Shown here in pieces: positions 54,254 through 62,345 of a stretch of DNA of 64,000 nucleotides. The first letter of the stretch is position 1; every line of letters begins with the position of its first letter. The notes under the pieces were generated by a model that was not told where the DNA came from, made no database searches, and saw only the letters and a program-made list of their open reading frames with translations. This DNA comes from Blastococcus sp. LR1. GTDB lineage: Bacteria > Actinomycetota > Actinomycetes > Mycobacteriales > Geodermatophilaceae. A program made the position numbers and the translations under genes. The stretch spans positions 558,001-622,000 of the forward strand of contig NZ_JAIUJY010000003.1 in assembly GCF_020166105.1 (NCBI RefSeq), written 5' to 3'.

Positions 54254-54292
54254 GACAGCGCAACCCCCTGGATGTCACGTTCTCGAAACGTG
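54252..54292 (+). promoter_or_regulatory. Transporter promoter with second operator O2
   Basis: TTGACA (54252-54257), a perfect -35 hexamer, overlaps the right edge of O1. A 17-bp spacer leads to a weak -10 (TCACGT, 54275-54280), which is embedded in a second palindrome, CACGTTCTCGAAACGTG (54276-54292). O2 is odd-centred and its half-sites differ from O1, so it may bind the same regulator less tightly or a different one. Confidence 0.6.
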
Positions 54293-54333
54293 TTCCGCGC
54301 CACGACGGCGTGGGAAGGACAAAGGGGTCAGAC

Positions 54334-55629
54334 ATGCGGCGTTCGGGGCGAGCAGCTCTCTCGGTGCTGTGCAGCAGCGCGGTGCTGTTGACGGCCACTG
54401 CCTGTGGCAGTGGCGACGACAGCAGCGCATCGGGAGGCGACGACAACACGATCACCTGGTGGCACAACTCGAACAACGAGCCCGGCAAGGGCTACTACGA
54501 GCAGGTCGCCGCCGACTTCGAGGAGGCGAACCCCGGCGTCCAGGTCGAGGTCGTCGCCATGGCGCACGAGGACATGGTCGACAAGCTCGCGGCCGCCTTC
54601 CAGAGCGGCGACGTGCCGGACGTCTACATGGAGCGTGGCGGCGGCGAGCTCGCCGACCACGTGGAGGCCGGCCTGGTCCGCGACCTCAGCGAGGACGCCT
54701 CCGAGGAGATCGAGAAGATCGGTGGCTCCGTCGCCGGCTGGCAGGTCGACGACAAGACCTACGCGCTGCCGTTCTCCGTCGGCGTCGTGGGCTTCTGGTA
54801 CAACACCCAGCTCTTCGAGCAGGCCGGCATCACCACTCCGCCCACCACGATGGAGGAGCTCGCCACCACCGTCGAGACGCTGAAGGGCGCCGGCCTCACG
54901 CCGGTCTCCGTCGGCGCCGGTGACAAGTGGCCCGCGGCGCACTACTGGTACTACACCGCGCTGCGTGCGTGCTCCGAGGGCGTGCTGACCGACGCGGTCA
55001 CCAGCCTGGACTTCTCCGACCCGTGCTTCGTCGAGGCCGGCGAGGCGCTCGAGAGCTTCATCGGGACCGAGCCGTTCAATCCCGGCTTCCTGACCACGCC
55101 GGCGCAGGAGGGGGCCACCTCGGCCTCCGGCCTGCTGGCCACCGGCCAGGTCGCCATGGAGCTCGCCGGTCACTGGGAGCCCGGCGTCATGCAGGGCCTC
55201 ACCGACAACGGCGAGGGCCTCGGCGCCAACACCGGCTGGTTCCCCTTCCCCGCGATCGAGGGCGGCGCCGGTGACCCGGAGGCCCAGCTCGGTGGCGGTG
55301 ACGCGTGGGCCGTCGCGACGGAGGCCCCCGACGCCTCCGTCGACCTGGTGAAGTACCTGCTCTCCGACGAGGTGCAGAAGGGCTTCGCCGAGAACGACAT
55401 GGGCCTGCCGACCAACCCCGCCGCGGGCGACTCGGTCACCGACCCGGCCCTCGCGCAGCTGCTCGAGGTCCGCGACGCCTCTCCGTTCATCCAGCTCTAC
55501 TTCGACACGGCGTTCGGCACGTCGGTCGGCAACGCGATGAACGACGCGGTGGCCCTGCTCTTCGCCGGCCAGGCGACGCCGCAGGAGATCGTGGAGCAGA
55601 CCCAAGAGGCCGCGGACCAGGAGAAGTGA
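54334..55629 (+). CDS. Sugar ABC transporter substrate-binding lipoprotein
   Basis: The 431-residue family 1 extracellular binding protein has a lipoprotein signal peptide (RRSGRAALSVLCSSAVLLTATAC, cleaved before Cys25) and a long mature domain with TITWWHNSNNEPGKGYYEQV at the N-terminus and QLGGGDAWAVATEAPDASVDL in the second lobe. It should capture arabinoxylo-oligosaccharides at the cell surface and deliver them to the permeases encoded next. ATG at 54334 has AAAGGGG upstream. It opens the plus-strand operon, divergent from the hydrolase operon. Confidence 0.92.
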   Translation: MRRSGRAALSVLCSSAVLLTATACGSGDDSSASGGDDNTITWWHNSNNEPGKGYYEQVAADFEEANPGVQVEVVAMAHEDMVDKLAAAFQSGDVPDVYMERGGGELADHVEAGLVRDLSEDASEEIEKIGGSVAGWQVDDKTYALPFSVGVVGFWYNTQLFEQAGITTPPTTMEELATTVETLKGAGLTPVSVGAGDKWPAAHYWYYTALRACSEGVLTDAVTSLDFSDPCFVEAGEALESFIGTEPFNPGFLTTPAQEGATSASGLLATGQVAMELAGHWEPGVMQGLTDNGEGLGANTGWFPFPAIEGGAGDPEAQLGGGDAWAVATEAPDASVDLVKYLLSDEVQKGFAENDMGLPTNPAAGDSVTDPALAQLLEVRDASPFIQLYFDTAFGTSVGNAMNDAVALLFAGQATPQEIVEQTQEAADQEK

Positions 55630-55636
55630 TCCGTCC

Positions 55637-56620
55637 ATGACCACACCGGTGACCGCTGCGCCGGAGGCGACCGACCCCGGCGCAGCGGTCACCCGGCGTG
55701 CAGAAGCGCGCCGGGTGACCGGCCGATCGAAGGCCGGGAAGCGGCGTCAGCGCCTGGAGATCGCACTCTTCGTGGCGCCGGCGCTGGTGCTGATGGCGAT
55801 CTTCGTCGTCTACCCGGTCTACTCCGCAGCCCGGATGTCGTTGTACCGCTGGAAGGGCTTCGGCCCGATGGTGGACTTCGTCGGGCTGCAGAACTACGTG
55901 CGCGTGCTCGGTGACGACGTCTTCACCGACGCCGTCATGCACAACTTCATCATCGTGTTCGCCTCGATCCTGGTGCAGCTGCCGCTGGGCCTGGCGCTCG
56001 CACTGCTGCTCAACCGGCGGATCCGTGGCCGTGGCCTGCTGCGGACGATCATCTTCGTGCCGTACGTGCTGGCCGAGGTGATCGCCGGTGTCGTGTGGTT
56101 CCAGCTGCTCCAGCCGCGCACGGGCCTGCTCGAGACCGTCCTGGGCGCGGTCGGCATCCCCGTGCCCGAGCAGGGCTTCCTCGGCACCCCCGACCTGGCG
56201 CTGACCACTGTCTTCGTGGTGCTCACGTGGAAGTACCTGGGCCTGGCGGTGCTCCTGTTCCTCGCCGGCCTGCAGGGCGTTCCCGACGAGCTGCACGAGG
56301 CCGCTCAGCTCGACGGCGCCTCGTGGTGGCAGGTCCAGCGGCGCATCGCCATCCCGCTGATCGCGCCGACCATCCGGACCTGGATCTTCCTGTCGATGAT
56401 CGGGTCGCTCCAGCTGTTCGACATGGTCTGGATCCTCACCGGCGGTGGACCCGCGAACGCGACGACCACGATGGCCACCTACCTGATCAGCCAGGGCACC
56501 CAGAGCGGCAACTTCGGCGTCGCCGGCGCCGCATCGGTCGTGCTGTTCCTGATCGGGTTCGCCATGGCGGTCGCCTACCAGTTCCTTGTGCTGCGCCGCG
56601 ACACGAAGGAGAACGCGTGA
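55637..56620 (+). CDS. ABC transporter permease, MalF type
   Basis: The 327-residue integral membrane protein has six hydrophobic segments and the EAA loop LHEAAQLDGASWWQVQRRIA (about residues 220-239) that docks the ATPase. The first helix lies at about 40-62 after a charged N-terminus. With the following gene it forms the heterodimeric channel of a family 1 sugar importer. ATG at 55637 follows the binding-protein stop by 7 bp. Confidence 0.92.
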   Translation: MTTPVTAAPEATDPGAAVTRRAEARRVTGRSKAGKRRQRLEIALFVAPALVLMAIFVVYPVYSAARMSLYRWKGFGPMVDFVGLQNYVRVLGDDVFTDAVMHNFIIVFASILVQLPLGLALALLLNRRIRGRGLLRTIIFVPYVLAEVIAGVVWFQLLQPRTGLLETVLGAVGIPVPEQGFLGTPDLALTTVFVVLTWKYLGLAVLLFLAGLQGVPDELHEAAQLDGASWWQVQRRIAIPLIAPTIRTWIFLSMIGSLQLFDMVWILTGGGPANATTTMATYLISQGTQSGNFGVAGAASVVLFLIGFAMAVAYQFLVLRRDTKENA

Positions 56621-57456
56621 TGGCCAAGCGGTCGACGGCGTACGGGCGGGGCGGCCCGCTCGTCTACCTGATCGCGGCCGTGGTCGTGGCCCTCACGCTC
56701 GGGCCGGTGCTCTACGGGGCGCTCGGCGGCTTCCGCAGCAACGAGCAGCTGGCCCGCGACCCCGCCGCACTGCCCGACCCGTGGCTGGCCCGGAACTACG
56801 AGGGCGTCCTCACGAACTCCTCGTTCTGGACGTACGCGCTCAACTCCACGGTCATCGCCCTCATCACCACGGTGGTGGCGGTCCTCGCCGGCGTCATGGC
56901 GGCCTATCCCCTGGCCCGGTACCAGTTCAAGCTCCGGGAGCCGCTGTTCCTGGTCTTCGTCCTGGGCCTGCTCTTCCCGGCGGCCGTGGCGATCGTGCCG
57001 CTGTTCATCCTGATCACGCGCGATCTGCAGCTGGGCAACACCTGGTGGGGCGTGGCGCTGCCGCAGGCTGCGTTCGCGCTGCCGGTGACAGTGGTGATCC
57101 TGCGGCCGTTCCTCATGGCGCTGCCCAAGGAGCTCGAGGAGGCGGCCATGATCGACGGCGCCTCCCGGATCCGGATCTTCTGGCGGATCGCGCTCCCCCT
57201 GTCCATGCCCGGGCTCGTGACGGTCGGCGTCCTCGCCTTCGTCGCGTCCTGGAACGCCTATCTCCTCCCGCTGCTGCTGCTGCAGGGCGAGATGCGCACC
57301 CTGCCGCTCGGTGTCGCCGACTTCTCCACCCAGTACTCGGCCGACACCGCGGGCGTGCTCGCGTTCACGACGATCGCGATGATCCCCGCGCTGATCCTGT
57401 TCCTCGCGATGCAGCGGCGGATCGTCAGCGGGCTCCAGGGAGCGGTGAAGGGCTGA
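56620..57456 (+). CDS. ABC transporter permease, MalG type
   Basis: The 278-residue partner permease has six hydrophobic segments and the EAA loop LEEAAMIDGASRIRIFWRI (about residues 173-191). The ATG shares its first base with the previous stop codon (TGATG) and has GGAG 8 nt upstream; a GTG one codon earlier is a minor alternative. The C-terminus ends RRIVSGLQGAVKG, which is the family pattern for MalG-like subunits. It completes the importer, with the ATPase encoded at 46876-47952. Confidence 0.92.
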   Translation: MAKRSTAYGRGGPLVYLIAAVVVALTLGPVLYGALGGFRSNEQLARDPAALPDPWLARNYEGVLTNSSFWTYALNSTVIALITTVVAVLAGVMAAYPLARYQFKLREPLFLVFVLGLLFPAAVAIVPLFILITRDLQLGNTWWGVALPQAAFALPVTVVILRPFLMALPKELEEAAMIDGASRIRIFWRIALPLSMPGLVTVGVLAFVASWNAYLLPLLLLQGEMRTLPLGVADFSTQYSADTAGVLAFTTIAMIPALILFLAMQRRIVSGLQGAVKG

Positions 57457-57464
57457 GCCGCCCG

Positions 57465-57489
57465 CCCGCGGGGAGCTCCTCCCCGCGGG
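57465..57489 (+). terminator. Strong hairpin after the permease genes
   Basis: CCCGCGGGGAG, loop CTC and CTCCCCGCGGG form a perfect 11-bp stem, 9 nt after the permease stop codon. It separates the transporter genes from the lacI-like gene, implying that the regulator has its own promoter. Confidence 0.75.
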
Positions 57490-57574
57490 TGGCCCTGCTC
57501 CCGGATACGACCGCGGTCGGCACGCCTGTGGTTCAGTCCGGACCCGGGACCGCGGTACACCGAGATCCACCGGC

Positions 57575-57611
57575 TCCTCGCCGGTCAGCCCCAGGGCGTG
57601 ACCGGCGAGGA
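57575..57611 (+). promoter_or_regulatory. Perfect 13-bp stem-loop in front of the lacI-like gene
   Basis: TCCTCGCCGGTCA (57575-57587) and TGACCGGCGAGGA (57599-57611) are exact complements around an 11-nt loop, ending 21 nt before the ATG. It may be an operator for autoregulation, an attenuator hairpin in the leader, or a site for a second regulator. Its half-sites do not resemble O1. Confidence 0.65.
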
Positions 57612-57632
57612 CCGGACGACGAGAGGTTGTCC

Positions 57633-58718
57633 ATGACGCTCGACTCCACCCGTGAGGCCGTCGGCGCACGGGCGCGCAGGGTGCCGCAGGTCGTGCCGTC
57701 GCCGTCCCTGCGCGGCGGCCGGGTCACGATGCAGCAGGTGGCCGCCGAGGCGGGCGTCTCGATCTCCACCGTGTCGAAGGTGATCAACGGCCGGTACGGC
57801 GTCTCCGGCGAGACGATCGACCACGTCAACCGGGTCATCGAGCGGCTCGGCTACGAGGCCAGCCTCGTGGCCCGCAGCCTGCGCAACCGGCGGACCAACG
57901 TCATCGGCGTGCTGGTCATGGACTTCGAGCCCTTCAGCACCGAGGTGCTCAAGGGCGTCGCCGACGCCATCCACGGCTCGGGCTACGAGCTGATCGCCTA
58001 CTCCGCCGGTGGCCACGTCGAGGCGCGCGAGGGCTGGGAGCGTCGCTCGCTGTCCCGCCTCATGGGGTCGCTGGTCGACGGCGCCGTGCTGGTGACGCCG
58101 ACGGTGGTCGACGTGCAGTCCGACGGGCCGGTCGTCGCGGTCGACCCGCACACCGGCCCCGCGGGGTTGCCCTCGGTGGCCGGGGACAACCTGCAGGGCG
58201 CGCGGCTCGGTGTGGAGCACCTGCTGAGCCTCGGCCACACCCGGATCGGCATGATCACCGGTCGCACCGACCTGATGTCCGCGCAGCAGCGCGAGCAGGG
58301 CTACTGCGAGGCGCTCCTCGCCGCCGGTCTGCCCGTGGACCGGTCGCTGATGCGTTCCGGCGGCTTCGAGCCGGAGCTCGCCCGGGAGGCCGCACGCGAC
58401 CTGCTCTCGCGAGCCGAGCCGCCCACGGCCGTCTTCGCGGCGAACGACCTCTCGGCCCTGGCGACGCTCGAGGTCGCGCGGGAGCTCGGGCTGGATGTGC
58501 CGGGCCGGCTCTCCCTGGTCGGCTTCGACAACATCCCCGAGTCCGCGCTCGCCGATCCCCCGCTGACCACCGTCCATCAGCCCATGCGGCGGATGGGCGA
58601 GGAGGCGACGACGATGCTGCTGGGCCTCATCGCCGGCGAGGCGGTGGAGACCCCGCAGCGCGTCCTGGCCACGTCCGTCGTCGTCCGGGCTTCCAGCGCT
58701 CCTCCGCCGGTGACCTGA
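57633..58718 (+). CDS. LacI-family regulator of the arabinoxylan locus
   Basis: The 361-residue repressor begins with a 30-residue lead and then a canonical LacI DNA-binding domain (residues 31-53: VTMQQVAAEAGVSISTVSKV continuing into ING), with the hinge helix at about 72-86, followed by a periplasmic-binding-protein-like effector domain (VIGVLVMDFEPFSTEVLKGV and PTAVFAANDLSALATLEVAREL). It should bind O1 and release it when a sugar ligand is present. ATG at 57633 has GAGAGG upstream. The position after the transporter and the matching operator between the divergent operons support its role. Confidence 0.93.
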   Translation: MTLDSTREAVGARARRVPQVVPSPSLRGGRVTMQQVAAEAGVSISTVSKVINGRYGVSGETIDHVNRVIERLGYEASLVARSLRNRRTNVIGVLVMDFEPFSTEVLKGVADAIHGSGYELIAYSAGGHVEAREGWERRSLSRLMGSLVDGAVLVTPTVVDVQSDGPVVAVDPHTGPAGLPSVAGDNLQGARLGVEHLLSLGHTRIGMITGRTDLMSAQQREQGYCEALLAAGLPVDRSLMRSGGFEPELAREAARDLLSRAEPPTAVFAANDLSALATLEVARELGLDVPGRLSLVGFDNIPESALADPPLTTVHQPMRRMGEEATTMLLGLIAGEAVETPQRVLATSVVVRASSAPPPVT

Positions 58719-58721
58719 CGG

Positions 58722-59564
58722 CTACAGGCCGACGAGCTCCTCGAGGGAGCCGACCTCCGAGCGGCTGAGCTTGCGGATCGAGCCGGTGCGCATGCGCTGC
58801 AGCTCGACCGGCCCGACGGCGGTGCGGGTCAGCCGCGACACCGGCAGCCCGACGTGCGCCAACAGCCGGCGGACGATGTGCTTGCGGCCCTCGTGCAGCA
58901 CGACCTCGACGACCGACTGCCCGGCGTGGGTGTCCACGACCGTGAACGAGTCGACCTTCACCGGGCCGTCCTCGAGTTCGACGCCCGCGCGCAGCCGGCG
59001 GAAGAGGTCGCGCGGAACCTTCCCCGACACCTGGGCCAGGTAGGTCTTGCGGACGCCGTAGGAGGGGTGGGCCAGCCGGTGGGCGAGCTCGCCGTCGTTG
59101 GTGACGAGCAGCAGGCCCTCGGTGTCCTGGTCCAGCCGGCCGACGTGCACCAGGCCCGGGGCCAGGTCGCCCACCAGGTCGCCGATGGTGGGCCGGTTCC
59201 GGTCGTCGCTCATGGCGGTGATGACGCCGCTGGGCTTGTTGATGGCGTAGGTGACGCGGTCGTCGCGGATCTCGAGCCGGACGCCGTCGACGGCGATCTT
59301 GTCGTTCAGCGCGTCGACCCGCATGCCCTGGACCTGCACGAGGTTGCCGTTCACGCTGATCCGGCCGGCGTCGATCATCTCCTCGACCACCCGGCGGGAG
59401 GCTACGCCGGCACGGGCCAGGACCTTCTGGAGCCGCTCCCCCTCGCGGTCGTCTCCGGCGGGTGCGGGCGCGCGGTCACCGGGGTGCGCCGGGGCGAGCT
59501 CCATGTCCTCGGACCAGCCCTCGCCGGCTGCGGTGGGGCTGTCGTCGTTCGGGGTCGCGTTCAT
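58722..59564 (-). CDS. rRNA pseudouridine synthase RluB/RsuA family
   Basis: The 280-residue enzyme modifies a uridine in ribosomal RNA. It starts with a disordered acidic stretch of about 40 residues, then an S4 RNA-binding domain (RLQKVLARAGVASRRVVEEMIDAG) and the catalytic domain with the active-site Asp in VHVGRLDQDTEGLLLVTNDG (about residue 142), and ends HIVRRLLAHVGLPVSRLTR. The ATG at 59564 is used, and a GTG six codons upstream is possible. It lies beside scpB as in many actinobacteria (Rv1711 next to Rv1710), but here a small membrane protein gene on the other strand separates them. Confidence 0.9.
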   Translation of the reverse strand: MNATPNDDSPTAAGEGWSEDMELAPAHPGDRAPAPAGDDREGERLQKVLARAGVASRRVVEEMIDAGRISVNGNLVQVQGMRVDALNDKIAVDGVRLEIRDDRVTYAINKPSGVITAMSDDRNRPTIGDLVGDLAPGLVHVGRLDQDTEGLLLVTNDGELAHRLAHPSYGVRKTYLAQVSGKVPRDLFRRLRAGVELEDGPVKVDSFTVVDTHAGQSVVEVVLHEGRKHIVRRLLAHVGLPVSRLTRTAVGPVELQRMRTGSIRKLSRSEVGSLEELVGL

Positions 59565-59677
59565 CGCCGCCCAGTCTCGCACCGCTCACCCGGGCGGCCG
59601 ACCGTCCCACCGCTGAACAGGGTGACAGGGCCCTCCCACCGTGGTGGAACGCACAACCTTCGGCGAGCATCAGCGGC

Positions 59678-60109
59678 GTGGACCGCCGGCCCGAACCCGC
59701 CTCGCCGCGCGCCCTGGGGGCCTGGCGCCGGATCGGCCTCTGCCTGGGAATCCCCGCCGCCATCCTGGTGACCGCGCCCGTCGTCGTCCGGCTGGTCCTC
59801 GGACGCGAGGGGACGTGGTACGTCGCGCTCGCCCTCCCGGGTCTGCTCGCCGGGCTCCTGGCCGTCGTCTTCCTGCGCCGGGGATGGTCCGAGTCGGGCT
59901 CCGCCGACACGTCGCTCAGCCGGTGGGGTCAGCGGCTGTCAGGCGCCTTCCTCTTCCTGTGGGGTGTGGGCGTGCTGCTCAACGTCGCGGAGAACTGGTT
60001 CGGCGTGCCGCCGTGGCTGAGCTCGACGATCGCTCTCGCCATGGCCGTCGCGTTGGTGGCGACGCTCGTGGTGGCCCTCCGCGAGCGGCCGGAGTACGTG
60101 CAGAACTGA
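59678..60109 (+). CDS. Small membrane protein of unknown function
   Basis: The 143-residue protein has four hydrophobic segments (about residues 22-40, 48-65, 82-98 and 112-130) separated by short charged loops. No domain is recognised. GTG at 59678 gives the shortest lead before the first helix; longer frames add Arg/Pro-rich sequence. It is inserted between rluB and scpB on the opposite strand, converging with scpB 7 bp away. Confidence 0.6.
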   Translation: MDRRPEPASPRALGAWRRIGLCLGIPAAILVTAPVVVRLVLGREGTWYVALALPGLLAGLLAVVFLRRGWSESGSADTSLSRWGQRLSGAFLFLWGVGVLLNVAENWFGVPPWLSSTIALAMAVALVATLVVALRERPEYVQN

Positions 60110-60116
60110 GAGCCCC

Positions 60117-60959
60117 TCAGGCGTCGGGGTGCTCGTCCAGCATCGTCGCGGTCTCCGGCAGCAGCGGGGCGAGCGGCGGGAGCTCCTCGAGGCTGGTGAG
60201 CCCCAGCCGCTCCAGGAACAGCGGAGTGGTCACGTACAGCCCGCCCCCGGTGTCGGGGTCGGAGCCGACCTCCCGCACCAGGCCGCGGGTGATCAGCGTG
60301 CGCATGACGCCGTCGACGCCGACTCCGCGGATGCCCGACACCCGGGCGCGGGTGACCGGCTGGCGGTAGGCGATGACGGCGAGGGTCTCCAACGCGGCCT
60401 GGGTGAGCCGGCTGCGCTGCCCCTCCCCCAGATAGCGCTCGACGACGGCGGCGTGGTCGTCGCGGGTGTAGAGCCGCCACCCCTCCCCCACGCGGCGCAG
60501 CGTGATGCCCGCCGACCGCTGGTCGTAGCCCGAGGCCAGCGCGGCCAGCCCGTCGCGCACCTGCTCCTCCGAGCACCGCAGCGCCGCGGCCAGGGTCTCC
60601 TCGTCCACCGGATCGTCGACGACGAACAGCAGCGCCTCGAGACCGCCGAGCAGCTCGACGGGGTCCAGCAGCTCCAGCGGCTCCGGTTCGGGTTCCGGCT
60701 CCGGCTCGGGTTCGGGCTCCGGCTCGGCACGCGGCGGCGCGGCCAGCGGCAGCTCGTCCTCGGGCGGGACCGCGGGCACCGGCTGCTCCTCGGCAGGCCG
60801 CTCCCCCACGCGGGCGGCGAGCTCGGCGGCGACGGCGTCCCAGGCCCCTGGATCGGCGTCGCCCCGCTCCTCGGCCTCCCGCCGGGTGGCCTGGAGCTCG
60901 GCGGCGAGCGCGTCCCAGGAGATGGGTGCCCGCTCCTGGTCGGGTCGGTCCTCGGTCAC
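60117..60959 (-). CDS. scpB: SMC-kleisin subunit ScpB
   Basis: ScpB is a dimeric winged-helix protein that binds ScpA and helps SMC organise the chromosome. The 280-residue product contains the two winged helices in its C-terminal 180 residues (DPVELLGGLEALLFVVDDPV, then LTQAALETLAVIAYRQPVTRARVSGIRG and RTLITRGLVREVG). The N-terminal 95 residues are an extension not present in the Bacillus protein, with a run of eight Glu-Pro units at residues 79-94. The GTG overlaps the scpA stop codon as GTGA. Confidence 0.93.
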   Translation of the reverse strand: MTEDRPDQERAPISWDALAAELQATRREAEERGDADPGAWDAVAAELAARVGERPAEEQPVPAVPPEDELPLAAPPRAEPEPEPEPEPEPEPEPLELLDPVELLGGLEALLFVVDDPVDEETLAAALRCSEEQVRDGLAALASGYDQRSAGITLRRVGEGWRLYTRDDHAAVVERYLGEGQRSRLTQAALETLAVIAYRQPVTRARVSGIRGVGVDGVMRTLITRGLVREVGSDPDTGGGLYVTTPLFLERLGLTSLEELPPLAPLLPETATMLDEHPDA

Positions 60960-61798
60960 CGGTACTCCTCGTCGGCGTCAGGGGATGCCTCGTCGTCGGG
61001 CTGCGGCCGTGCGTCACCGGTCCACCGCACGTGCAGCTCCCCCAGCGGGGTCAGCTGCTCGAACACCACCCGCTGCTGGCGGTAGAGCTCCAGCAGCGCC
61101 AGGAAGCACGCCACCACCTCCAGCGTGTGCTCGCAGTCGGCCGACAGTGCCCGGAAGCTCGCCGTCCCCACGCGGACGAGGTGGTCGCGGACCCGCTGCA
61201 TCTGCTCGGAGACGCTCACCGGCGGCGCGTGCAGGTGGGAGACGTTGACGGTCTCGGGCACCTTCGGAGCGAGCGCCCGTGCCGCGATCGCGGCGAACTG
61301 CTCGGGGGTGAGGTCGAGCAGCACCTCCGGCACCAGCTCGGCGAAGCGCGGCTCCAGCCCTACCTGGCGGGGGTGGCGCAGTGCGGCCTCGCCCTCCCGC
61401 TCGCGCAGGAACCGGGCGGCCAGCTTGTAGGCCTTGTACTGGAGCAGCCGGGCGAAGAGGAGGTCGCGCGCCTCCAGCAGCTCCAGGTCCTCCTCGTCGT
61501 CGACCTCGGCGGCCGGCAGCAGGCGGGCGGCCTTGAGGTCGAGCAGCGTGGAGGCGACCACCAGGAACTCGCTGGCCTGCTCCAGGTCCAGCTCGTCGCC
61601 GAGCGCCCGCAGGTGGGCGATGAACTCGTCGGTGACCTGCGAGAGCGCGATCTCGGTGACGTCGAGCTTGTGCTTCCCGATGAGCTGCAGGAGCAGGTCG
61701 AACGGGCCCTCGAAGTTGGTGAGCCGGACGGTGAAACGCGCTGGAGCGGTCCCGTCGGCCGGTTCGGCCGCCGGAACCGCTCCAGCGTCAGGGCTCAC
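60956..61798 (-). CDS. scpA: SMC-kleisin subunit ScpA
   Basis: ScpA is the kleisin that bridges the SMC heads. The 280-residue protein has the N-terminal contact helix FEGPFDLLLQLIGKHKLDVTEIALSQVT (about residues 29-56) and the conserved AAEFLVVASTLLDLKAARLLP-like segment (SEFLVVASTLLDLKAARLLP), with the winged-helix C-terminus (FLALLELYRQQRVVFEQ). GTG at 61798 is the only start close to the conserved part. It is preceded by the DNA-binding-like gene, 28 bp away, and followed by scpB with overlap. Confidence 0.93.
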   Translation of the reverse strand: MSPDAGAVPAAEPADGTAPARFTVRLTNFEGPFDLLLQLIGKHKLDVTEIALSQVTDEFIAHLRALGDELDLEQASEFLVVASTLLDLKAARLLPAAEVDDEEDLELLEARDLLFARLLQYKAYKLAARFLREREGEAALRHPRQVGLEPRFAELVPEVLLDLTPEQFAAIAARALAPKVPETVNVSHLHAPPVSVSEQMQRVRDHLVRVGTASFRALSADCEHTLEVVACFLALLELYRQQRVVFEQLTPLGELHVRWTGDARPQPDDEASPDADEEYR

Positions 61799-61826
61799 AG
61801 GGTGCGAGCGTAGGGGTGCGCGCAGC

Positions 61827-62345
61827 TCAGCTGCGAAGTCGGCGGACGAGGACGGAGTCCTCGCCGCGCTCGGTGAGGTCGGCGAGCAGGACGGAGACGG
61901 CCTCGCGGACGATCCGGCCGCGGTCGGCGGCCAAGCCGTGCTGCGCGCGGAGCGTGAGCCGCGCCGACTCCAGGGCCAGCAGCTCGTCGGCGGAGATGTA
62001 GACGGTGATCTTCTCGTCGTGCTTCGTGCGCTCGGGCTTCCCGCGGGCGGGCCGTCCGCGGGTGGGCACCCGCGGCTGCAGGACCTGCGGGGCGGCCGGC
62101 TCGGCCGGACCGCTGCGGAAGGACGCCAGGGCGTCGTCGCCGTCGGCCTGGCCACCCGGGACGAGGGTGAGCGGCATGGCCGGCTCGGCCCCGCCGTCCG
62201 CGGGACGGCGCGCGCCGGCGCTGCGCAGCGCCGGGGAGCTGACGGCCGCGGACAGGCTGGGCAGCTCCGTCACCTCGGGGGCGGCGGCGGTGTCGGTGCG
62301 ACGGAAGAGTTCCGAGGCACCGGGGAGAACGGGCCGGCGGGTCAC
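61827..62345 (-). CDS. Small protein between parA and scpA, possible ribbon-helix-helix
   Basis: The 172-residue protein has a Pro/Ala-rich, probably disordered first 110 residues and a conserved C-terminus KHDEKITVYISADELLALES, then ARLTLRAQHGLAADRGRIVREAVSVLL. The strand ITVYISADEL followed by two helices resembles a ribbon-helix-helix DNA-binding module like those of plasmid-type centromere-binding proteins. Overlap of its GTG with the parA stop suggests that it is the ParA partner, or at least that it works with it. This reading is inference; the protein is recurrent at this position in actinobacteria. Confidence 0.65.
   Translation of the reverse strand: MTRRPVLPGASELFRRTDTAAAPEVTELPSLSAAVSSPALRSAGARRPADGGAEPAMPLTLVPGGQADGDDALASFRSGPAEPAAPQVLQPRVPTRGRPARGKPERTKHDEKITVYISADELLALESARLTLRAQHGLAADRGRIVREAVSVLLADLTERGEDSVLVRRLRS

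Noticed and set aside
60684-60728. Short tandem repeat that could be mistaken for a CRISPR or satellite
   Set aside because: It is a 6-bp in-frame repeat coding for Glu-Pro units in ScpB; there are no spacers and no cas genes.
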